From Streptomyces melanogenes (GTDB lineage: Bacteria > Actinomycetota > Actinomycetes > Streptomycetales > Streptomycetaceae): 64,000 nucleotides of DNA. The DNA lies in the NCBI RefSeq assembly GCF_014649795.1, contig NZ_BMTS01000002.1:636257-700256 (forward strand). The letters run 5' to 3'. The notes beneath the pieces were generated by a model that ran no database searches, was not told the DNA's origin, and saw only the letters and a list, made by a program, of their open reading frames with translations. This document shows positions 17,149-26,991 of this stretch, in pieces (positions within the stretch are counted from its first letter, which is position 1; each line of letters opens with the position of its first letter). The position numbers were made by a program, and so were the translations under genes.

Positions 17149-18288
17149 GTGACGTTCCCGGTAGTCGGCATGGTCGGCGGCGGTCAGCTCGCCCGTATGA
17201 CCCACGAGGCGGGCATCCCCCTCGGCATCAGATTCAAGTTGCTCAGTGACACCCCCCAGGACTCGGCGGCCCAGGTGGTGAGCGATGTCGTCATCGGCGA
17301 CTATCGCGACCTGGACACGCTGCGTGCCTTCGCGCGCGGCTGTGACGTGATCACGTTCGATCACGAGCACGTGCCCACCGAACACCTGCGGGCCCTGGAA
17401 GCGGACGGCATCCCCGTCCGCCCGGGGCCCGACGCGTTGGTGCACGCCCAGGACAAGGGGGTGATGCGCGCCAAGCTCGACGAGATCGGCGCGCCCTGCC
17501 CCCGCCACCGGCTGGTGGCGGACCCGGCCGACGTGTCGCGGTTCGCGGCGGAGGGCGAGGGCTACCCCGTCATCCTCAAGACGGTCCGGGGCGGCTACGA
17601 CGGCAAGGGCGTGTGGTTCGTCCGCTCCGAGTCGGACGCGGCCGACGCCTTCAAGGCGGGCGTGGACGTGCTCGCCGAGGAGAAGGTCGACTTCGTATGG
17701 GAGCTCGCGGCCAACGTGGTCCGCTCCCCGCACGGCCAGGCCGTGGCCTACCCGGTCGTCGAGTCGGTGCAGGTCGACGGCGTCTGCGACACCGTGATCG
17801 CGCCCGCGCCCGACCTCGCCGAGGAGCTGGCGGGCGAGGCCCAGCAGCTGGCGCTGCGCATCGCGGACGAGCTGGGTGTGGTCGGCCACCTCGCGGTCGA
17901 GCTCTTCGAGACCCGCGACGGCCGCATCCTCGTGAACGAGCTCGCCATGCGCCCGCACAACTCCGGCCACTGGACCCAGGACGGCGCGATCACCTCGCAG
18001 TTCGCCAACCACGTCCGGGCCGTCCTCGACCTTCCGCTGGGCGACCCGCGCCCGAGGTCGACGTGGACGGTCATGTGCAACGTGCTCGGCGGCGACTACC
18101 CGGACATGTACTACGCGTATCTGCACTGCATGGCCCGCGACCCCCAGCTCAAGATCCATATGTACGGCAAGGACGTGAAGCCCGGCCGTAAGGTCGGCCA
18201 CGTCAACACCTACGGCGACGACCTCGCTGACGTGCGCGAGCGCGCCCGTCACGCGGCCGACTACCTCAGAGGAACGATCACCGAATGA
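17149..18288 (+). CDS. purK: 5-(carboxyamino)imidazole ribonucleotide synthase
   Basis: 379 residues, normal for PurK. It is an ATP-grasp enzyme that uses ATP and bicarbonate to convert AIR to N5-CAIR in purine synthesis. The N-terminal [12 protein letters not shown], the [13 protein letters not shown] loop, and [14 protein letters not shown] near residues 263-276 are characteristic. GTG start six nt behind a TACCCT hexamer. Its stop overlaps the start of purE by 4 bp (ATGA), so the two consecutive enzymes are translationally coupled. Confidence 0.95.
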   Translation: MTFPVVGMVGGGQLARMTHEAGIPLGIRFKLLSDTPQDSAAQVVSDVVIGDYRDLDTLRAFARGCDVITFDHEHVPTEHLRALEADGIPVRPGPDALVHAQDKGVMRAKLDEIGAPCPRHRLVADPADVSRFAAEGEGYPVILKTVRGGYDGKGVWFVRSESDAADAFKAGVDVLAEEKVDFVWELAANVVRSPHGQAVAYPVVESVQVDGVCDTVIAPAPDLAEELAGEAQQLALRIADELGVVGHLAVELFETRDGRILVNELAMRPHNSGHWTQDGAITSQFANHVRAVLDLPLGDPRPRSTWTVMCNVLGGDYPDMYYAYLHCMARDPQLKIHMYGKDVKPGRKVGHVNTYGDDLADVRERARHAADYLRGTITE

Positions 18289-18815
18289 GCAGCGCGTCCC
18301 CCGTCATTGGCATCGTCATGGGCTCGGACTCCGACTGGCCGGTCATGGAGGCCGCCGCCCAGGCCCTGCACGAGTTCGAGATCGCGTACGAGGTCGACGT
18401 GGTCTCCGCGCACCGGATGCCGCACGAGATGATCGCGTACGGCGAGCAGGCGGCGGACCGCGGCCTGAAGGCGATCATCGCGGGCGCGGGCGGCGCGGCC
18501 CATCTGCCCGGCATGCTCGCCTCGGTCACCCCGCTGCCCGTGATCGGCGTCCCGGTGCCGCTGAAGTACCTGGACGGCATGGACTCCCTGCTGTCCATCG
18601 TGCAGATGCCGGCCGGGGTGCCGGTGGCGACGGTGTCGGTGGGCGGGGCGCGCAACGCGGGCCTGCTGGCCGCCCGTATCCTGGCCGCCCACGACCCCGA
18701 ACTCCTCGTGCGCATGCGGGAGTTCCAGCAGGAGCTGAACGACCAGGCGACCGAGAAGGGCAGGCGGCTGCGCGCCAAGGTGGAGTCCTCGGCTTCTTTC
18801 GGCTTCGGAAAGTGA
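18285..18815 (+). CDS. purE: N5-CAIR mutase (class I PurE)
   Basis: 176 residues. It converts N5-CAIR made by PurK to CAIR. The family signature near the N-terminus ([13 protein letters not shown]) is followed by SAHRMP and [12 protein letters not shown], which line the active site. Start overlaps purK (ATGA), and its stop overlaps the dipeptidase start (GTGA), making a three-gene coupled unit. The C-terminus is slightly longer than in enteric PurE. Confidence 0.95.
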   Translation: MSSASPVIGIVMGSDSDWPVMEAAAQALHEFEIAYEVDVVSAHRMPHEMIAYGEQAADRGLKAIIAGAGGAAHLPGMLASVTPLPVIGVPVPLKYLDGMDSLLSIVQMPAGVPVATVSVGGARNAGLLAARILAAHDPELLVRMREFQQELNDQATEKGRRLRAKVESSASFGFGK

Positions 18816-20005
18816 GCACGGTGGACCACCTCGCGCGAGCCCGTACGCTGCTGGCCCAGCACCCCGTCGTCGACGGCCACAACGACCTGCCCTGGGCGCT
18901 GCGCAAGCAGGTCCGCTACGACCTCGCGCGCCGCGATGTCGGGCAGGACCAGACCGGGCACCTGCACACCGACATCCCCCGGCTGCGGGCGGGCGGGGTC
19001 GGCGCGCAGTTCTGGTCGGTGTACGTGCGCACCGACCTGGCGGGCGACGAGGCGGTCAGCGCGACCCTTGAGCAGATCGACTGCGTCGACCAGCTGATCG
19101 CGCGCTACCCCGGGGACCTGGCGGCGGCGCTCACGGCGGACGGCATGGAGAAGGCGCGGGCGGCGGGCCGCATCGCGTCGCTCAAGGGCGCCGAGGGCGG
19201 TCACTCCATCAACAACTCCCTCGCCACGCTGCGGGCGTTGTACGCGCTGGGCGTCCGCTACATGACGCTGACGCACAACGACAACACCGCGTGGGCGGAC
19301 TCGGCGACGGACGCGCCGGGGGTCGGGGGGCTTTCCCCGTTCGGCCACGAGGTGGTCCGCGAGATGAACCGGCTCGGCATGCTCGTCGACCTCTCGCACG
19401 TGGCGGCGACGACGATGCGGGACGCGGTGTCGACGTCGACCGCGCCGGTGATCTTCTCGCACTCCTCGGCGCGGGCGGTGTGCGACCACCCGCGCAACGT
19501 GCCGGACGACGTCCTGGCGCTCCTCCCGTCCAACGGGGGAGTGGCCATGGTGACCTTCGTGCCGAAGTTCATCCTGCCCGCGGCGGTGGAGTGGACGGCG
19601 GCGGCGGACGAGAACCTGCGGGTGCACGGGCTGCACGCGCTGGACACCTCGCCCGAGGCGATGGCGCTGCACGCGGCCTTCGAGGCGGCGCATCCTCGGC
19701 CGGTCGCGACGGTGGTGACGGTGGCGGACCACCTCGACCACATGCGGGCGGTCGCCGGGATCGACCACGTCGGCATCGGCGGCGACTACGACGGCACGGC
19801 GTTCACCCCGTCCGGTCTCGACGACGTCTCCGGCTACCCCAACCTGATCGCCGAGCTCCTCAGCCGCGGCTGGTCGGAGGGGGACGTGGCGAAGCTGACG
19901 TGGGGGAACGCGGTGCGGGTGCTGCGGGATGCGGAGGCTGTGGGGCGGGAGGAGAGGTCCCGCCGGGGCCCGTCGAACGCGACGCGGGAGTCCCTGGACG
20001 GTTAG
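18812..20005 (+). CDS. Membrane dipeptidase-like zinc peptidase (M19 family)
   Basis: 397 residues. All five metal ligands of renal dipeptidases can be placed: His23 and Asp25 in DGHNDLPW, Glu128 in GAEGGHS, His196 in VDLSHVA and His217 in [14 protein letters not shown] and GGDYDG also match. The enzyme should cleave dipeptides, possibly including D-residues from wall turnover. No signal peptide is visible, so it is predicted cytoplasmic. GTG start overlaps the purE stop. The association with purKE has no obvious biochemical logic. A closely related but metal-site-less protein is encoded 298 nt downstream. Confidence 0.9.
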   Translation: MSTVDHLARARTLLAQHPVVDGHNDLPWALRKQVRYDLARRDVGQDQTGHLHTDIPRLRAGGVGAQFWSVYVRTDLAGDEAVSATLEQIDCVDQLIARYPGDLAAALTADGMEKARAAGRIASLKGAEGGHSINNSLATLRALYALGVRYMTLTHNDNTAWADSATDAPGVGGLSPFGHEVVREMNRLGMLVDLSHVAATTMRDAVSTSTAPVIFSHSSARAVCDHPRNVPDDVLALLPSNGGVAMVTFVPKFILPAAVEWTAAADENLRVHGLHALDTSPEAMALHAAFEAAHPRPVATVVTVADHLDHMRAVAGIDHVGIGGDYDGTAFTPSGLDDVSGYPNLIAELLSRGWSEGDVAKLTWGNAVRVLRDAEAVGREERSRRGPSNATRESLDG

Positions 20006-20071
20006 ACCCCCCACCCCGCTTTTTCTCTAAACCCTCCGGGGGATTCGCGTTCGTCTGCGGGCCGTCCCCAA

Positions 20072-20173
20072 CTGGTCGCGCAGTTCCCCGCGCCCCTTAG
20101 ATGCCGCTGACGCGGCAATCCCCTGGGCGCCCCGAAGGGGCGCATTTAGGGGCGCGGGGAACTGCGCGACCAG
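20072..20173. repeat. Composite GC-rich inverted repeat (copy B)
   Basis: Perfect 26-bp inverted arms at 20072-20097 and 20148-20173 (arm begins CTGGTCGCGCAGTTCCCC) enclose two smaller hairpins, TGCCGC-TGAC-GCGGCA and GCGCCCC-GAA-GGGGCGC. It fills most of the 298-nt gap 20006-20303 between two genes on the same strand. The remainder of the gap shows no gene. Confidence 0.85.
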
Positions 20174-20303
20174 CCCGCCGCCGGGTCGCAGGTGAAAAGG
20201 GGGTTCGGGGACGGGGCCTACCCCGAACGCCCCGTCCGTCGTGACCTCTCGGCGTCGCCGTGTGATCGTGGCCGTACGCCCGATGCCGAACCGGGAGACC
20301 GTC

Positions 20304-21446
20304 ATGGCAGATCTGCAGGACGAGGCCGACGTCGCCACCGCCGGGATAGGCGCGCCGGACCGCCCCACCCGGAAACGCGGCTCGCAGGACGAGGTCGTCG
20401 CCCCCGGCGACACCCTCGACCCCGACGTGCGCGCCCGCATCCACGCCCTCCTGCGCGCCCACCCCGTCGCCGACGGCTACAACACCCTCGCCCAGGTGCT
20501 GGTGAACACCCCGTGGCACGACGTCGAGCTCGGGGAGAGTTCGCTCGACACCGACATCCCGCGGCTGCGGCACGGCGGCGTCGGCGCGCAGTTCTGGTCG
20601 CTGATGGTCGCCGCCGACTGCCCGGACCCCGTCAGTGCCACGCTCGAACGCGTCGACCGGCTCCGTACGCTCGTCGACGCCTGCCCGGAGGGGCTGCGGC
20701 TGGCGCAGGCCGTAGGGGACCTCGCCGACGCCCGTAACCACGGCCGTATCGCGTCGCTGTTCGGGCCGGTCGCCGCCCACGCGCTCGGCGACTCGCTGGG
20801 CACGGTCCGGGCGTACCACGCCCTGGGCGTCCGCGCGGTCGCCCTCACCGCCACCGCGAGCTGGACCCGCGCGGGCCTCACCCGCTTCGGGCAGGAGGTC
20901 GTACGGGAGCTCAACCGGCTCGGCATGGTCATCGACCTGTCCGGCGCCGCCCCCGAGACCGTCCGCCAGACCCTCGGGGCCGCCAAGGCCCCGCTGATCT
21001 TCACCCGCTCGGCCGCCCGGGCCCTCACCGACCACCCGCTCAACGTCACCGACGAGGTGGTCGGCGGGCTTCCCGAGAACGGGGGAGTGTGTCTGGTGAG
21101 TTTCTCCCCGGCTCAGGTCGCGCGGGCTGGGAGGGCCGCCTCTGTGCAGGACGTCGCCGATCACGTCGAGCATCTGCGCGGTGTCCTCGGGCCCGACCAC
21201 ATCGGCCTCTCCGGCGGGTACGGCCTCACCGCGGGCGCCCCGCGCACCGTAGGTCTGGAGGACGCCTCCTGCTACCCCGTACTGCTCGCCGAGCTCATCG
21301 GACGCGGCTGGGACGACACCGAGCTCGCCGCGCTGACCTGGGGGAACTTCGCCCGGGTCATCCGCGACGTCGACTTCGCCGCCCGCGCGGCCCAGCCCCG
21401 CAGGGGGCCCTCGACCGCCACCATCGAGGACCTGGACCCGGCGTAG
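20304..21446 (+). CDS. Dipeptidase-fold pseudoenzyme (M19-like, all metal ligands lost)
   Basis: 380 residues from ATG 20304, which has GGGAG 6 nt upstream; in-frame starts at 20241 and 20283 lack a ribosome binding site. It aligns with the upstream dipeptidase along its length ([21 protein letters not shown] segment, LTWGN). Every zinc ligand is replaced: Tyr59 for His, Thr61 for Asp, Val156 for Glu, Gly214 for His, and Arg235 for His. LTHND has become LTATA. The frame is intact and codon use is normal, so it is not decaying. It is likely a non-catalytic binding or regulatory protein that arose by duplication. A novel chemistry is possible but less likely. Confidence 0.82.
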   Translation: MADLQDEADVATAGIGAPDRPTRKRGSQDEVVAPGDTLDPDVRARIHALLRAHPVADGYNTLAQVLVNTPWHDVELGESSLDTDIPRLRHGGVGAQFWSLMVAADCPDPVSATLERVDRLRTLVDACPEGLRLAQAVGDLADARNHGRIASLFGPVAAHALGDSLGTVRAYHALGVRAVALTATASWTRAGLTRFGQEVVRELNRLGMVIDLSGAAPETVRQTLGAAKAPLIFTRSAARALTDHPLNVTDEVVGGLPENGGVCLVSFSPAQVARAGRAASVQDVADHVEHLRGVLGPDHIGLSGGYGLTAGAPRTVGLEDASCYPVLLAELIGRGWDDTELAALTWGNFARVIRDVDFAARAAQPRRGPSTATIEDLDPA

Positions 21447-21453
21447 GAGCCCG

Positions 21454-22779
21454 CTAGGCCCTCGGGCGGCCCATCGCCCGGAACGTCCAGCCCGCCTCGC
21501 GCCACTTCACCGCGTCCAGCGCGTTCCGACCGTCCAGGACGATCCGGGCCCCGGCCACCTCGCCCAGCGCGGCCGGGTCGAGGTCGCGGAACTCGCGCCA
21601 CTCGGTGAGGTGGAGCACCACGTCCGCGCCCCGGACCGCGTCCAGCGCGGTGTCCGCGTAACCCAGCGTGGGGAAGAGGCGGCGGGCGTTGTCCATGCCC
21701 TTGGGGTCGTAGACGGTGACCTGGCCGCCCTGGAGGTGGATCTGCCCGGCCACGTTCAGGGCGGGCGAGTCGCGTACGTCGTCGGAGTCCGGCTTGAAGG
21801 TCGCGCCGAGCACCGCGACCCGCTTGCCGAGGAAGGAGCCGCCGCCGAGCGCCTCCCGCGCCATCTCGACCATCTGGCCGCGGCGGCGCATGTTGATGGA
21901 GTCGATCTCGCGCAGGAAGGTGAGCGCCTGGTCGGCGCCGAGCTCACCGGCCCGGGCCATGAACGCGCGGATGTCCTTCGGCAGACAGCCGCCGCCGAAG
22001 CCGATCCCGGCCCGCAGGAACTTCTTCCCGATCCGCTCGTCGTGCCCGATGGCCTCGGCCAGCTTCACGACGTCACCGTCGGCGGCCTCGCACACCTCGG
22101 CCATGGCGTTGATGAACGAGATCTTGGTGGCCAGGAAGGAGTTCGCCGAGGTCTTCACCAGCTCGGCGGTCGGGAAGTCGGTCACCACGAACGGGGAGCC
22201 CTCGCCGACCGGCGTCGCGTACACCTCGCGCAGCAGCTTCTCGGCCCGCTCGCTCTCCACACCGACCACGATCCGGTCGGGGTGCAGGGTGTCGTTCACG
22301 GCGAAGCCCTCGCGCAGGAACTCGGGGTTCCAGGCCAGCTGCACGCCCTCCGGCAGCCCCGCCGCGAGCCGGGCCGCGGACCCGACCGGCACGGTCGACT
22401 TCCCGACCACCAGCGCGCCCTCGCGCAGATGCGGGGCGAGCGAGGCGAAGGCGGCGTCGACGTACGACATGTCGCAGGCGTACTCGCCGTGCTTCTGCGG
22501 GGTGTTCACACAGACGAAGTGCACATCGCCGAAGGCGCCGACCTCCTCCCAGGAGGTGGTGAAGCGCAGCCGCCCGCTGGACCCCTCGATCCCGGCGACA
22601 TGCCGGCCCAGCAGCTCTTCGAGCCCCGGCTCGTACATCGGCACGCGCCCCTGCGCCAGCATCTCGATCTTCTCGGGGACGACGTCGAGGCCCAGCACCT
22701 CGAATCCCAGCTCCGCCATGGCCGCGGCGTGGGTGGCCCCGAGGTATCCGGTGCCGATCACAGTGATCTTGAGGGCCAT
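21454..22779 (-). CDS. UDP-glucose 6-dehydrogenase
   Basis: 441 residues. It oxidises UDP-glucose to UDP-glucuronate with two NAD. The Rossmann motif IGTGYLGATHAAAM is at residues 7-20. The catalytic cysteine lies in GFGGGCLPKD, and NPEFLREG and KPDSDDVRDSPA match the family. ATG 22779 gives the standard N-terminus with AGGAG upstream; the frame extends further 5' but that part is not protein-like. It is convergent with the dipeptidase-like gene 7 nt away and divergent from the acyl-CoA dehydrogenase. Likely supplies uronic acid for wall glycans. Confidence 0.93.
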   Translation of the reverse strand: MALKITVIGTGYLGATHAAAMAELGFEVLGLDVVPEKIEMLAQGRVPMYEPGLEELLGRHVAGIEGSSGRLRFTTSWEEVGAFGDVHFVCVNTPQKHGEYACDMSYVDAAFASLAPHLREGALVVGKSTVPVGSAARLAAGLPEGVQLAWNPEFLREGFAVNDTLHPDRIVVGVESERAEKLLREVYATPVGEGSPFVVTDFPTAELVKTSANSFLATKISFINAMAEVCEAADGDVVKLAEAIGHDERIGKKFLRAGIGFGGGCLPKDIRAFMARAGELGADQALTFLREIDSINMRRRGQMVEMAREALGGGSFLGKRVAVLGATFKPDSDDVRDSPALNVAGQIHLQGGQVTVYDPKGMDNARRLFPTLGYADTALDAVRGADVVLHLTEWREFRDLDPAALGEVAGARIVLDGRNALDAVKWREAGWTFRAMGRPRA

Positions 22780-22968
22780 GCGGTGCTCCTGGGAGGTACG
22801 GGCTTGAGGGCGCTGCCCGAGCATAGTCGGGGCCGTACGGGGCCCGTGATCCGCACTGATCCCAAGCGGTCGCGGCCTGTCGTCAAACTCACGTATGCCC
22901 CGGGCCGTACGCCCCACTAAAATTGAGGTTACTTAACGGTAGTTAGCGCCCTTGGGGAGTGAGTCACC

Positions 22969-24126
22969 TTGGCCGGAACGGCTGATTTCGACCTGTACCG
23001 CCCGTCCGAAGAACACGACATGCTCCGCGACGCGATCCGCTCGCTCTCCGAGGCGAAGATCGCGCCGTTCGCGGCCGAGGTCGACGAGGAGGCCCGCTTC
23101 CCGCAGGAGGCGCTGGACGCCCTGGTCGCGAACGACCTGCACGCCGTGCACGTCCCCGAGGAGTACGGCGGCGCCGGCGCCGACGCGCTCGCCACCGTCA
23201 TCGTGATCGAGGAGGTGGCCCGCGTCTGCGCGTCCTCCTCCCTCATCCCGGCCGTGAACAAGCTCGGCTCGCTCCCGGTGATCCTCTCCGGCTCCGAGGA
23301 GCTGAAGAAGAAGTACCTGGGCCCGCTGGCCAAGGGCGACGCGATGTTCTCGTACTGCCTCTCGGAGCCCGACGCGGGCTCGGACGCGGCGGGCATGAAG
23401 ACCCGCGCGGTCCGCGACGGCGACTTCTGGGTCCTCAACGGCGTGAAGCGCTGGATCACCAACGCGGGCGTCTCCGACTACTACACGGTCATGGCCGTCA
23501 CCGACCCGGAGAAGCGCTCGAAGGGCATCTCCGCCTTCGTCGTCGAGAAGTCGGACGAGGGCGTCTCCTTCGGCGCCCCGGAGAAGAAGCTCGGCATCAA
23601 GGGCTCCCCGACCCGCGAGGTCTACCTCGACAACGTGCGCATCCCCGCGGACCGCATGATCGGCGAGGAGGGCACCGGCTTCGCCACGGCGATGAAGACC
23701 CTGGACCACACCCGCATCACCATCGCGGCCCAGGCCCTCGGCATCGCCCAGGGCGCCCTCGACTACGCCAAGGGCTACGTCAAGGAGCGCAAGCAGTTCG
23801 GCAAGCCGATCGCCGAGTTCCAGGGCATCCAGTTCATGCTCGCCGACATGGCGATGAAGATCTCCGCCGCCCGCGCCCTCACCTACCAGGCCGCGGCGGC
23901 CTCGGAGCGCGGCGACGCGGACCTGACCTACCTGGGCGCGGCGGCGAAGTGCTTCGCCTCGGACGTCGCCATGGAGGCCACCACGGACGCCGTCCAGCTC
24001 CTCGGCGGCTACGGCTACACCCGCGACTACCCGGTCGAGCGCATGATGCGCGACGCGAAGATCACGCAGATCTACGAGGGTACGAACCAGGTCCAGCGCA
24101 TCGTCATGGCGCGCAACCTGCCGTAA
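22969..24126 (+). CDS. Acyl-CoA dehydrogenase
   Basis: 385 residues, standard length. The flavin/substrate motifs YCLSEPDAGSDAAGM and WITNAG are followed by the C-terminal IYEGTNQVQRIVMAR, where the glutamate is the catalytic base position of short/medium-chain enzymes. Starts at a TTG (22969) behind TTGGGGAGTGAG; no better ATG is placed upstream. Monocistronic, ended by a strong terminator. Probably short- or branched-chain acyl-CoA oxidation; the chain length is not readable. Confidence 0.93.
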   Translation: MAGTADFDLYRPSEEHDMLRDAIRSLSEAKIAPFAAEVDEEARFPQEALDALVANDLHAVHVPEEYGGAGADALATVIVIEEVARVCASSSLIPAVNKLGSLPVILSGSEELKKKYLGPLAKGDAMFSYCLSEPDAGSDAAGMKTRAVRDGDFWVLNGVKRWITNAGVSDYYTVMAVTDPEKRSKGISAFVVEKSDEGVSFGAPEKKLGIKGSPTREVYLDNVRIPADRMIGEEGTGFATAMKTLDHTRITIAAQALGIAQGALDYAKGYVKERKQFGKPIAEFQGIQFMLADMAMKISAARALTYQAAAASERGDADLTYLGAAAKCFASDVAMEATTDAVQLLGGYGYTRDYPVERMMRDAKITQIYEGTNQVQRIVMARNLP

Positions 24127-24138
24127 CGGCGAACGAGT

Positions 24139-24174
24139 CGGGCCCGCATCCGTGGAGTCACGGATGCGGGCCCG
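24139..24174. terminator. Bidirectional terminator, 16-bp perfect stem
   Basis: Arms 24139-24154 and 24159-24174 pair perfectly with a GAGT loop, between the convergent acyl-CoA dehydrogenase and LAATG protein genes. Confidence 0.85.
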
Positions 24175-24194
24175 AGGCGTGTCCGGGGCTGTGC

Positions 24195-25448
24195 TCAGCC
24201 GTCGGTACGGCGGCGGCGCACGGCCGCGACCGCACCCGCCCCGACCACCAGGGCCGCGCCGCCCGCGAGGGCGAGCTGCGGGGTGGCGGAGGAGGACCCG
24301 GTGGCGGCGAGCTGCCCGGAGCTGGTGGTGTTCACCGGGGTGGTGGAGGTGCCGCCCTGCGGCTTGCTGTCCGGGGTGCTCTTCCCCTGCGTGCCGGGCT
24401 TGGTACCGGCGGCGAGGATCTCGAACGGGTACTTGTCCAGCGGCGGCTGGGAGCCGTCGCAGGGCTTCTCCCCGTTCAGAGCCGCGACGAAGGCGAAGCC
24501 CTGGCCCGCCGGGGTCTTGGCGTCGAGCTTCAGCCGGAGCTTCACGTCGGCGTGCGCACCGGCCGCCAGGTTCTCGACCACACCCGCGCGGTGCAGGCTG
24601 TCGACGTCCTTCCAGCCGCCGGACTTGGCGGTGGACCACTGGAGGTGCAGCAGGCCGGGCGCCACCTTGTGGTTGCCCTTGTCGGCGGCCCAGACGTAGG
24701 TGAACGGCCGCAGCCTGGCGATGGCCTTGTCCGTGCCGTTGGTGATCCGCAGCGAGAACTCGGCGCTGGTGCCGGCGGCGAGCTGCGACGGCAGACCGGT
24801 GAGGACCGAGCTGACGAGCAGGCTGCCGGGCTCGCAGGAGGGGTTCTCGGCCGCCTTCTTGGCGTCGGCGAGCGCCTGGTCGGCGCTCTCCTTGGAGGCG
24901 CGCGTGGTCCGCACCGCCTCCGAGGCCGTGTGGAGCGCCTTGAACGCGGCGACCTCCGCGTCCTTCGCCTCCTCGGCGGCCGCCTTGGACTTCTCGACGG
25001 CGGTCTTCTCGACGGCGGCCGCCGCCTCGGCGTCCTTCTTGGCTTCGGCGAGCGCCTTCTGGGCGGCGGCCCGGTCCGCGGCCGTCGCGTCGGCGGGCAG
25101 CTTGTCGAGGATGAACTGCGCGTCCGAGAGGGCCTTGTCGGCGACGGCCTTCGCGGCGGTCGCGGCGCCCGCCTCCTTGTCGGCGGCCTTCGCCTTCACG
25201 TGGAGCGGCGAGCTGTCGGAGGTCGCCGCGGCCACGGCCTGCTTGGCGCTCTCCTCGGCGGCGAGAGCCTCCTCGTACGCCTTCTTCGCCGCGGCCGCCG
25301 CCTTCTCCAGCTCCGCGACGGTCGGCTTCTTCTGCTGCGTCTGCGACGGCGGCTGCGCGTCGGCGAACGCCGACCCGGCCGACAGCATCACGACGGGCGC
25401 GGTCACGGCGGCGGCGACGGCCGTCGCCAGAGCACGGCGAATGTTCAC
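24195..25448 (-). CDS. Alanine-rich coiled-coil surface protein with LAATG sorting signal
   Basis: 417 residues: signal peptide ending AFA-D, a long Ala/Lys/Glu-rich helical stalk (about 42-205) with heptad-like spacing, a compact domain (about 208-350; cysteines in PSCEPG and KPCDG), a Ser/Thr/Pro-rich wall-spanning stretch, then LAATG at 380-384, a hydrophobic helix and an RRRRTDG tail. That tail fits attachment to peptidoglycan by a class E sortase. The stalk would hold the globular domain away from the wall. It is monocistronic with its own terminator. Possible roles are adhesion or aerial surface structure; nothing in the sequence decides. Confidence 0.82.
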   Translation of the reverse strand: MNIRRALATAVAAAVTAPVVMLSAGSAFADAQPPSQTQQKKPTVAELEKAAAAAKKAYEEALAAEESAKQAVAAATSDSSPLHVKAKAADKEAGAATAAKAVADKALSDAQFILDKLPADATAADRAAAQKALAEAKKDAEAAAAVEKTAVEKSKAAAEEAKDAEVAAFKALHTASEAVRTTRASKESADQALADAKKAAENPSCEPGSLLVSSVLTGLPSQLAAGTSAEFSLRITNGTDKAIARLRPFTYVWAADKGNHKVAPGLLHLQWSTAKSGGWKDVDSLHRAGVVENLAAGAHADVKLRLKLDAKTPAGQGFAFVAALNGEKPCDGSQPPLDKYPFEILAAGTKPGTQGKSTPDSKPQGGTSTTPVNTTSSGQLAATGSSSATPQLALAGGAALVVGAGAVAAVRRRRTDG

Positions 25449-25540
25449 TACGGCCCTTCGGGTACGTAAGGAAGAATCACGAATGCCGGTGATCGTATGA
25501 CCGGAACAAGGGGCGCAGTAGTGGTTTCTTTACGTCAAAA

Positions 25541-25579
25541 GCCCCGCCCGGCCCGCCAGTTGGGCGGGCAAAGCGGGGC
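25541..25579 (-). terminator. Intrinsic terminator of the first LCP gene
   Basis: Nested stem: outer GCCCCGC/GCGGGGC (25541-25547 with 25573-25579) and inner GCCCGCC/GGCGGGC (25551-25557 with 25563-25569). On the minus strand it is followed by TTTT, the classic rho-independent form. Confidence 0.8.
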
Positions 25580-25644
25580 AAGGGCGGGCAGTTGTGCAGG
25601 TCCCTGTGGTTTTTCTGTGAGTCTTGTCGCGCTCCGGCGAGGTG

Positions 25645-26991
25645 TCAGCGGGACGAAGTCACCGTGACCTTCTGGTCGTTGTTCAGCTCGTTCACCAGCT
25701 GCTTGACCTTGCCGCTGTCCCACACCAGGGACGTCTGCGGGCCGTTGCCGGAGATCGGCATGTTCATCGAGGTGCCGCCGCCGCTGGTGACGCCCTTCAT
25801 CGCCCAGAACATGTCGCCCAGGTCGAACAGGCTCATGTCCTTGTCGACGATCAGCGTGTCCAGGCCCGCGCCCATCACCGGGTACAGCTTGAACGGGTTG
25901 AGCACGGTCGACGGGGTCGCCGTCTGGCTGGCCAGGGCGGACAGGAAGCGCTGCTGGTTCTTGGTGCGCTCCAGGTCGCCGGCCGCGTAGCCGTGGCGGT
26001 TGCGGACGAAGGCGAGGGCCTGCTGGCCGTCGAGGGTCTGCTTGCCCTTCTTGAAGTCGGCGCCCGAGTCCTTGTCCTTGATGTCCTGCGGGATGTCGAT
26101 CTCCACGCCGCCGACCGCGTCCACGATGTTCGCGAAGCCCGCGAAGCCGATCTCGGCGTAGTGGTCGATGTGCAGCCCGGTGTTGGCCTCGACCGTGCGC
26201 ACAAGCAGCTCGGGGCCGTCCATCGCGTACGCCGCGTTCAGCTTGTTGTGGCCCTTGGCCGGGAACAGCTTGCCGGACTGGGAGCCCTTGAAGCTGGGGA
26301 TCTGCACCCACGAGTCGCGCGGCAGCGAGATCATCGTGTTCCCGTTGTCACCGGTGTGCAGGATCATCATCGAGTCGGTCCGCTTGCCCTCGGCGGAGCC
26401 GGTGTGCAGCTTCTTCTTCTGGTCCTTGGAGAGCCCGTCGCGGGAGTCCGAACCGACGATGAGGTAGTTGGTGCCCTTGCCGTCGGCGGGGCGGTCGATG
26501 ACCTTCGACAGGTCCACGTCGCGGTGCATCTTGCCGTCGGCCCAGAAGTACGTGCCCACCGAGACGCCGACGACCGCGACCACCAGGACCGCCGAGCCGA
26601 TCAGGATGCGGCGCTTCCAGTTCGGCCGGGGCCTGGCGGGGGCGCCTGCCGCGCCCGGGCCGCCGCCGGGTCCGCCCGGACCCCGGCCGCCGGGGCCGCC
26701 GGGGCCGCGCCCGGACGGGGTGCCGTAGACCTGGCCGTCGCTGTAGCCGCTGTCGTACGCGCCGGGTGCGGGCACACCGTTGCCGTACTGCTGCTGTCCG
26801 TAGCCGGCGCCGTCGTCGTACGAGGGCTGCTGCGGCGGGACCGGGCGCTGCGGGCGCACCGGGGTGGAGCCCACCGGCCGCTGCACGTGGCGCATCACGC
26901 GCGGGCCGTCCGGCTGCGCGGCGGAGCTGCCGCGGCCGTAGCGCTCGCCGCGGTCGTCGTCGGACCATCCGTCGTTCATGCGGTCAAGCAT
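25645..26991 (-). CDS. LytR-CpsA-Psr (LCP) family protein
   Basis: 448 residues. A cytoplasmic Gly/Pro/Gln/Tyr-rich N-terminus of about 150 residues is followed by one membrane helix (VLVVAVVGVSVGTYFWA) and an extracellular LCP domain with GSDSRDG, RTDSMMILH, SLPRDSWVQIP and FVRNRHGYAAGDLERTKNQQ. LCP enzymes transfer lipid-linked glycopolymers to peptidoglycan. No C-terminal LytR_C domain is present. The ATG at 26991 has GGGGGAC 7 nt upstream; ATG 26979 is the alternative. It is divergent from the thioesterase gene and one of five LCP genes within 10 kb. Confidence 0.9.
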   Translation of the reverse strand: MLDRMNDGWSDDDRGERYGRGSSAAQPDGPRVMRHVQRPVGSTPVRPQRPVPPQQPSYDDGAGYGQQQYGNGVPAPGAYDSGYSDGQVYGTPSGRGPGGPGGRGPGGPGGGPGAAGAPARPRPNWKRRILIGSAVLVVAVVGVSVGTYFWADGKMHRDVDLSKVIDRPADGKGTNYLIVGSDSRDGLSKDQKKKLHTGSAEGKRTDSMMILHTGDNGNTMISLPRDSWVQIPSFKGSQSGKLFPAKGHNKLNAAYAMDGPELLVRTVEANTGLHIDHYAEIGFAGFANIVDAVGGVEIDIPQDIKDKDSGADFKKGKQTLDGQQALAFVRNRHGYAAGDLERTKNQQRFLSALASQTATPSTVLNPFKLYPVMGAGLDTLIVDKDMSLFDLGDMFWAMKGVTSGGGTSMNMPISGNGPQTSLVWDSGKVKQLVNELNNDQKVTVTSSR

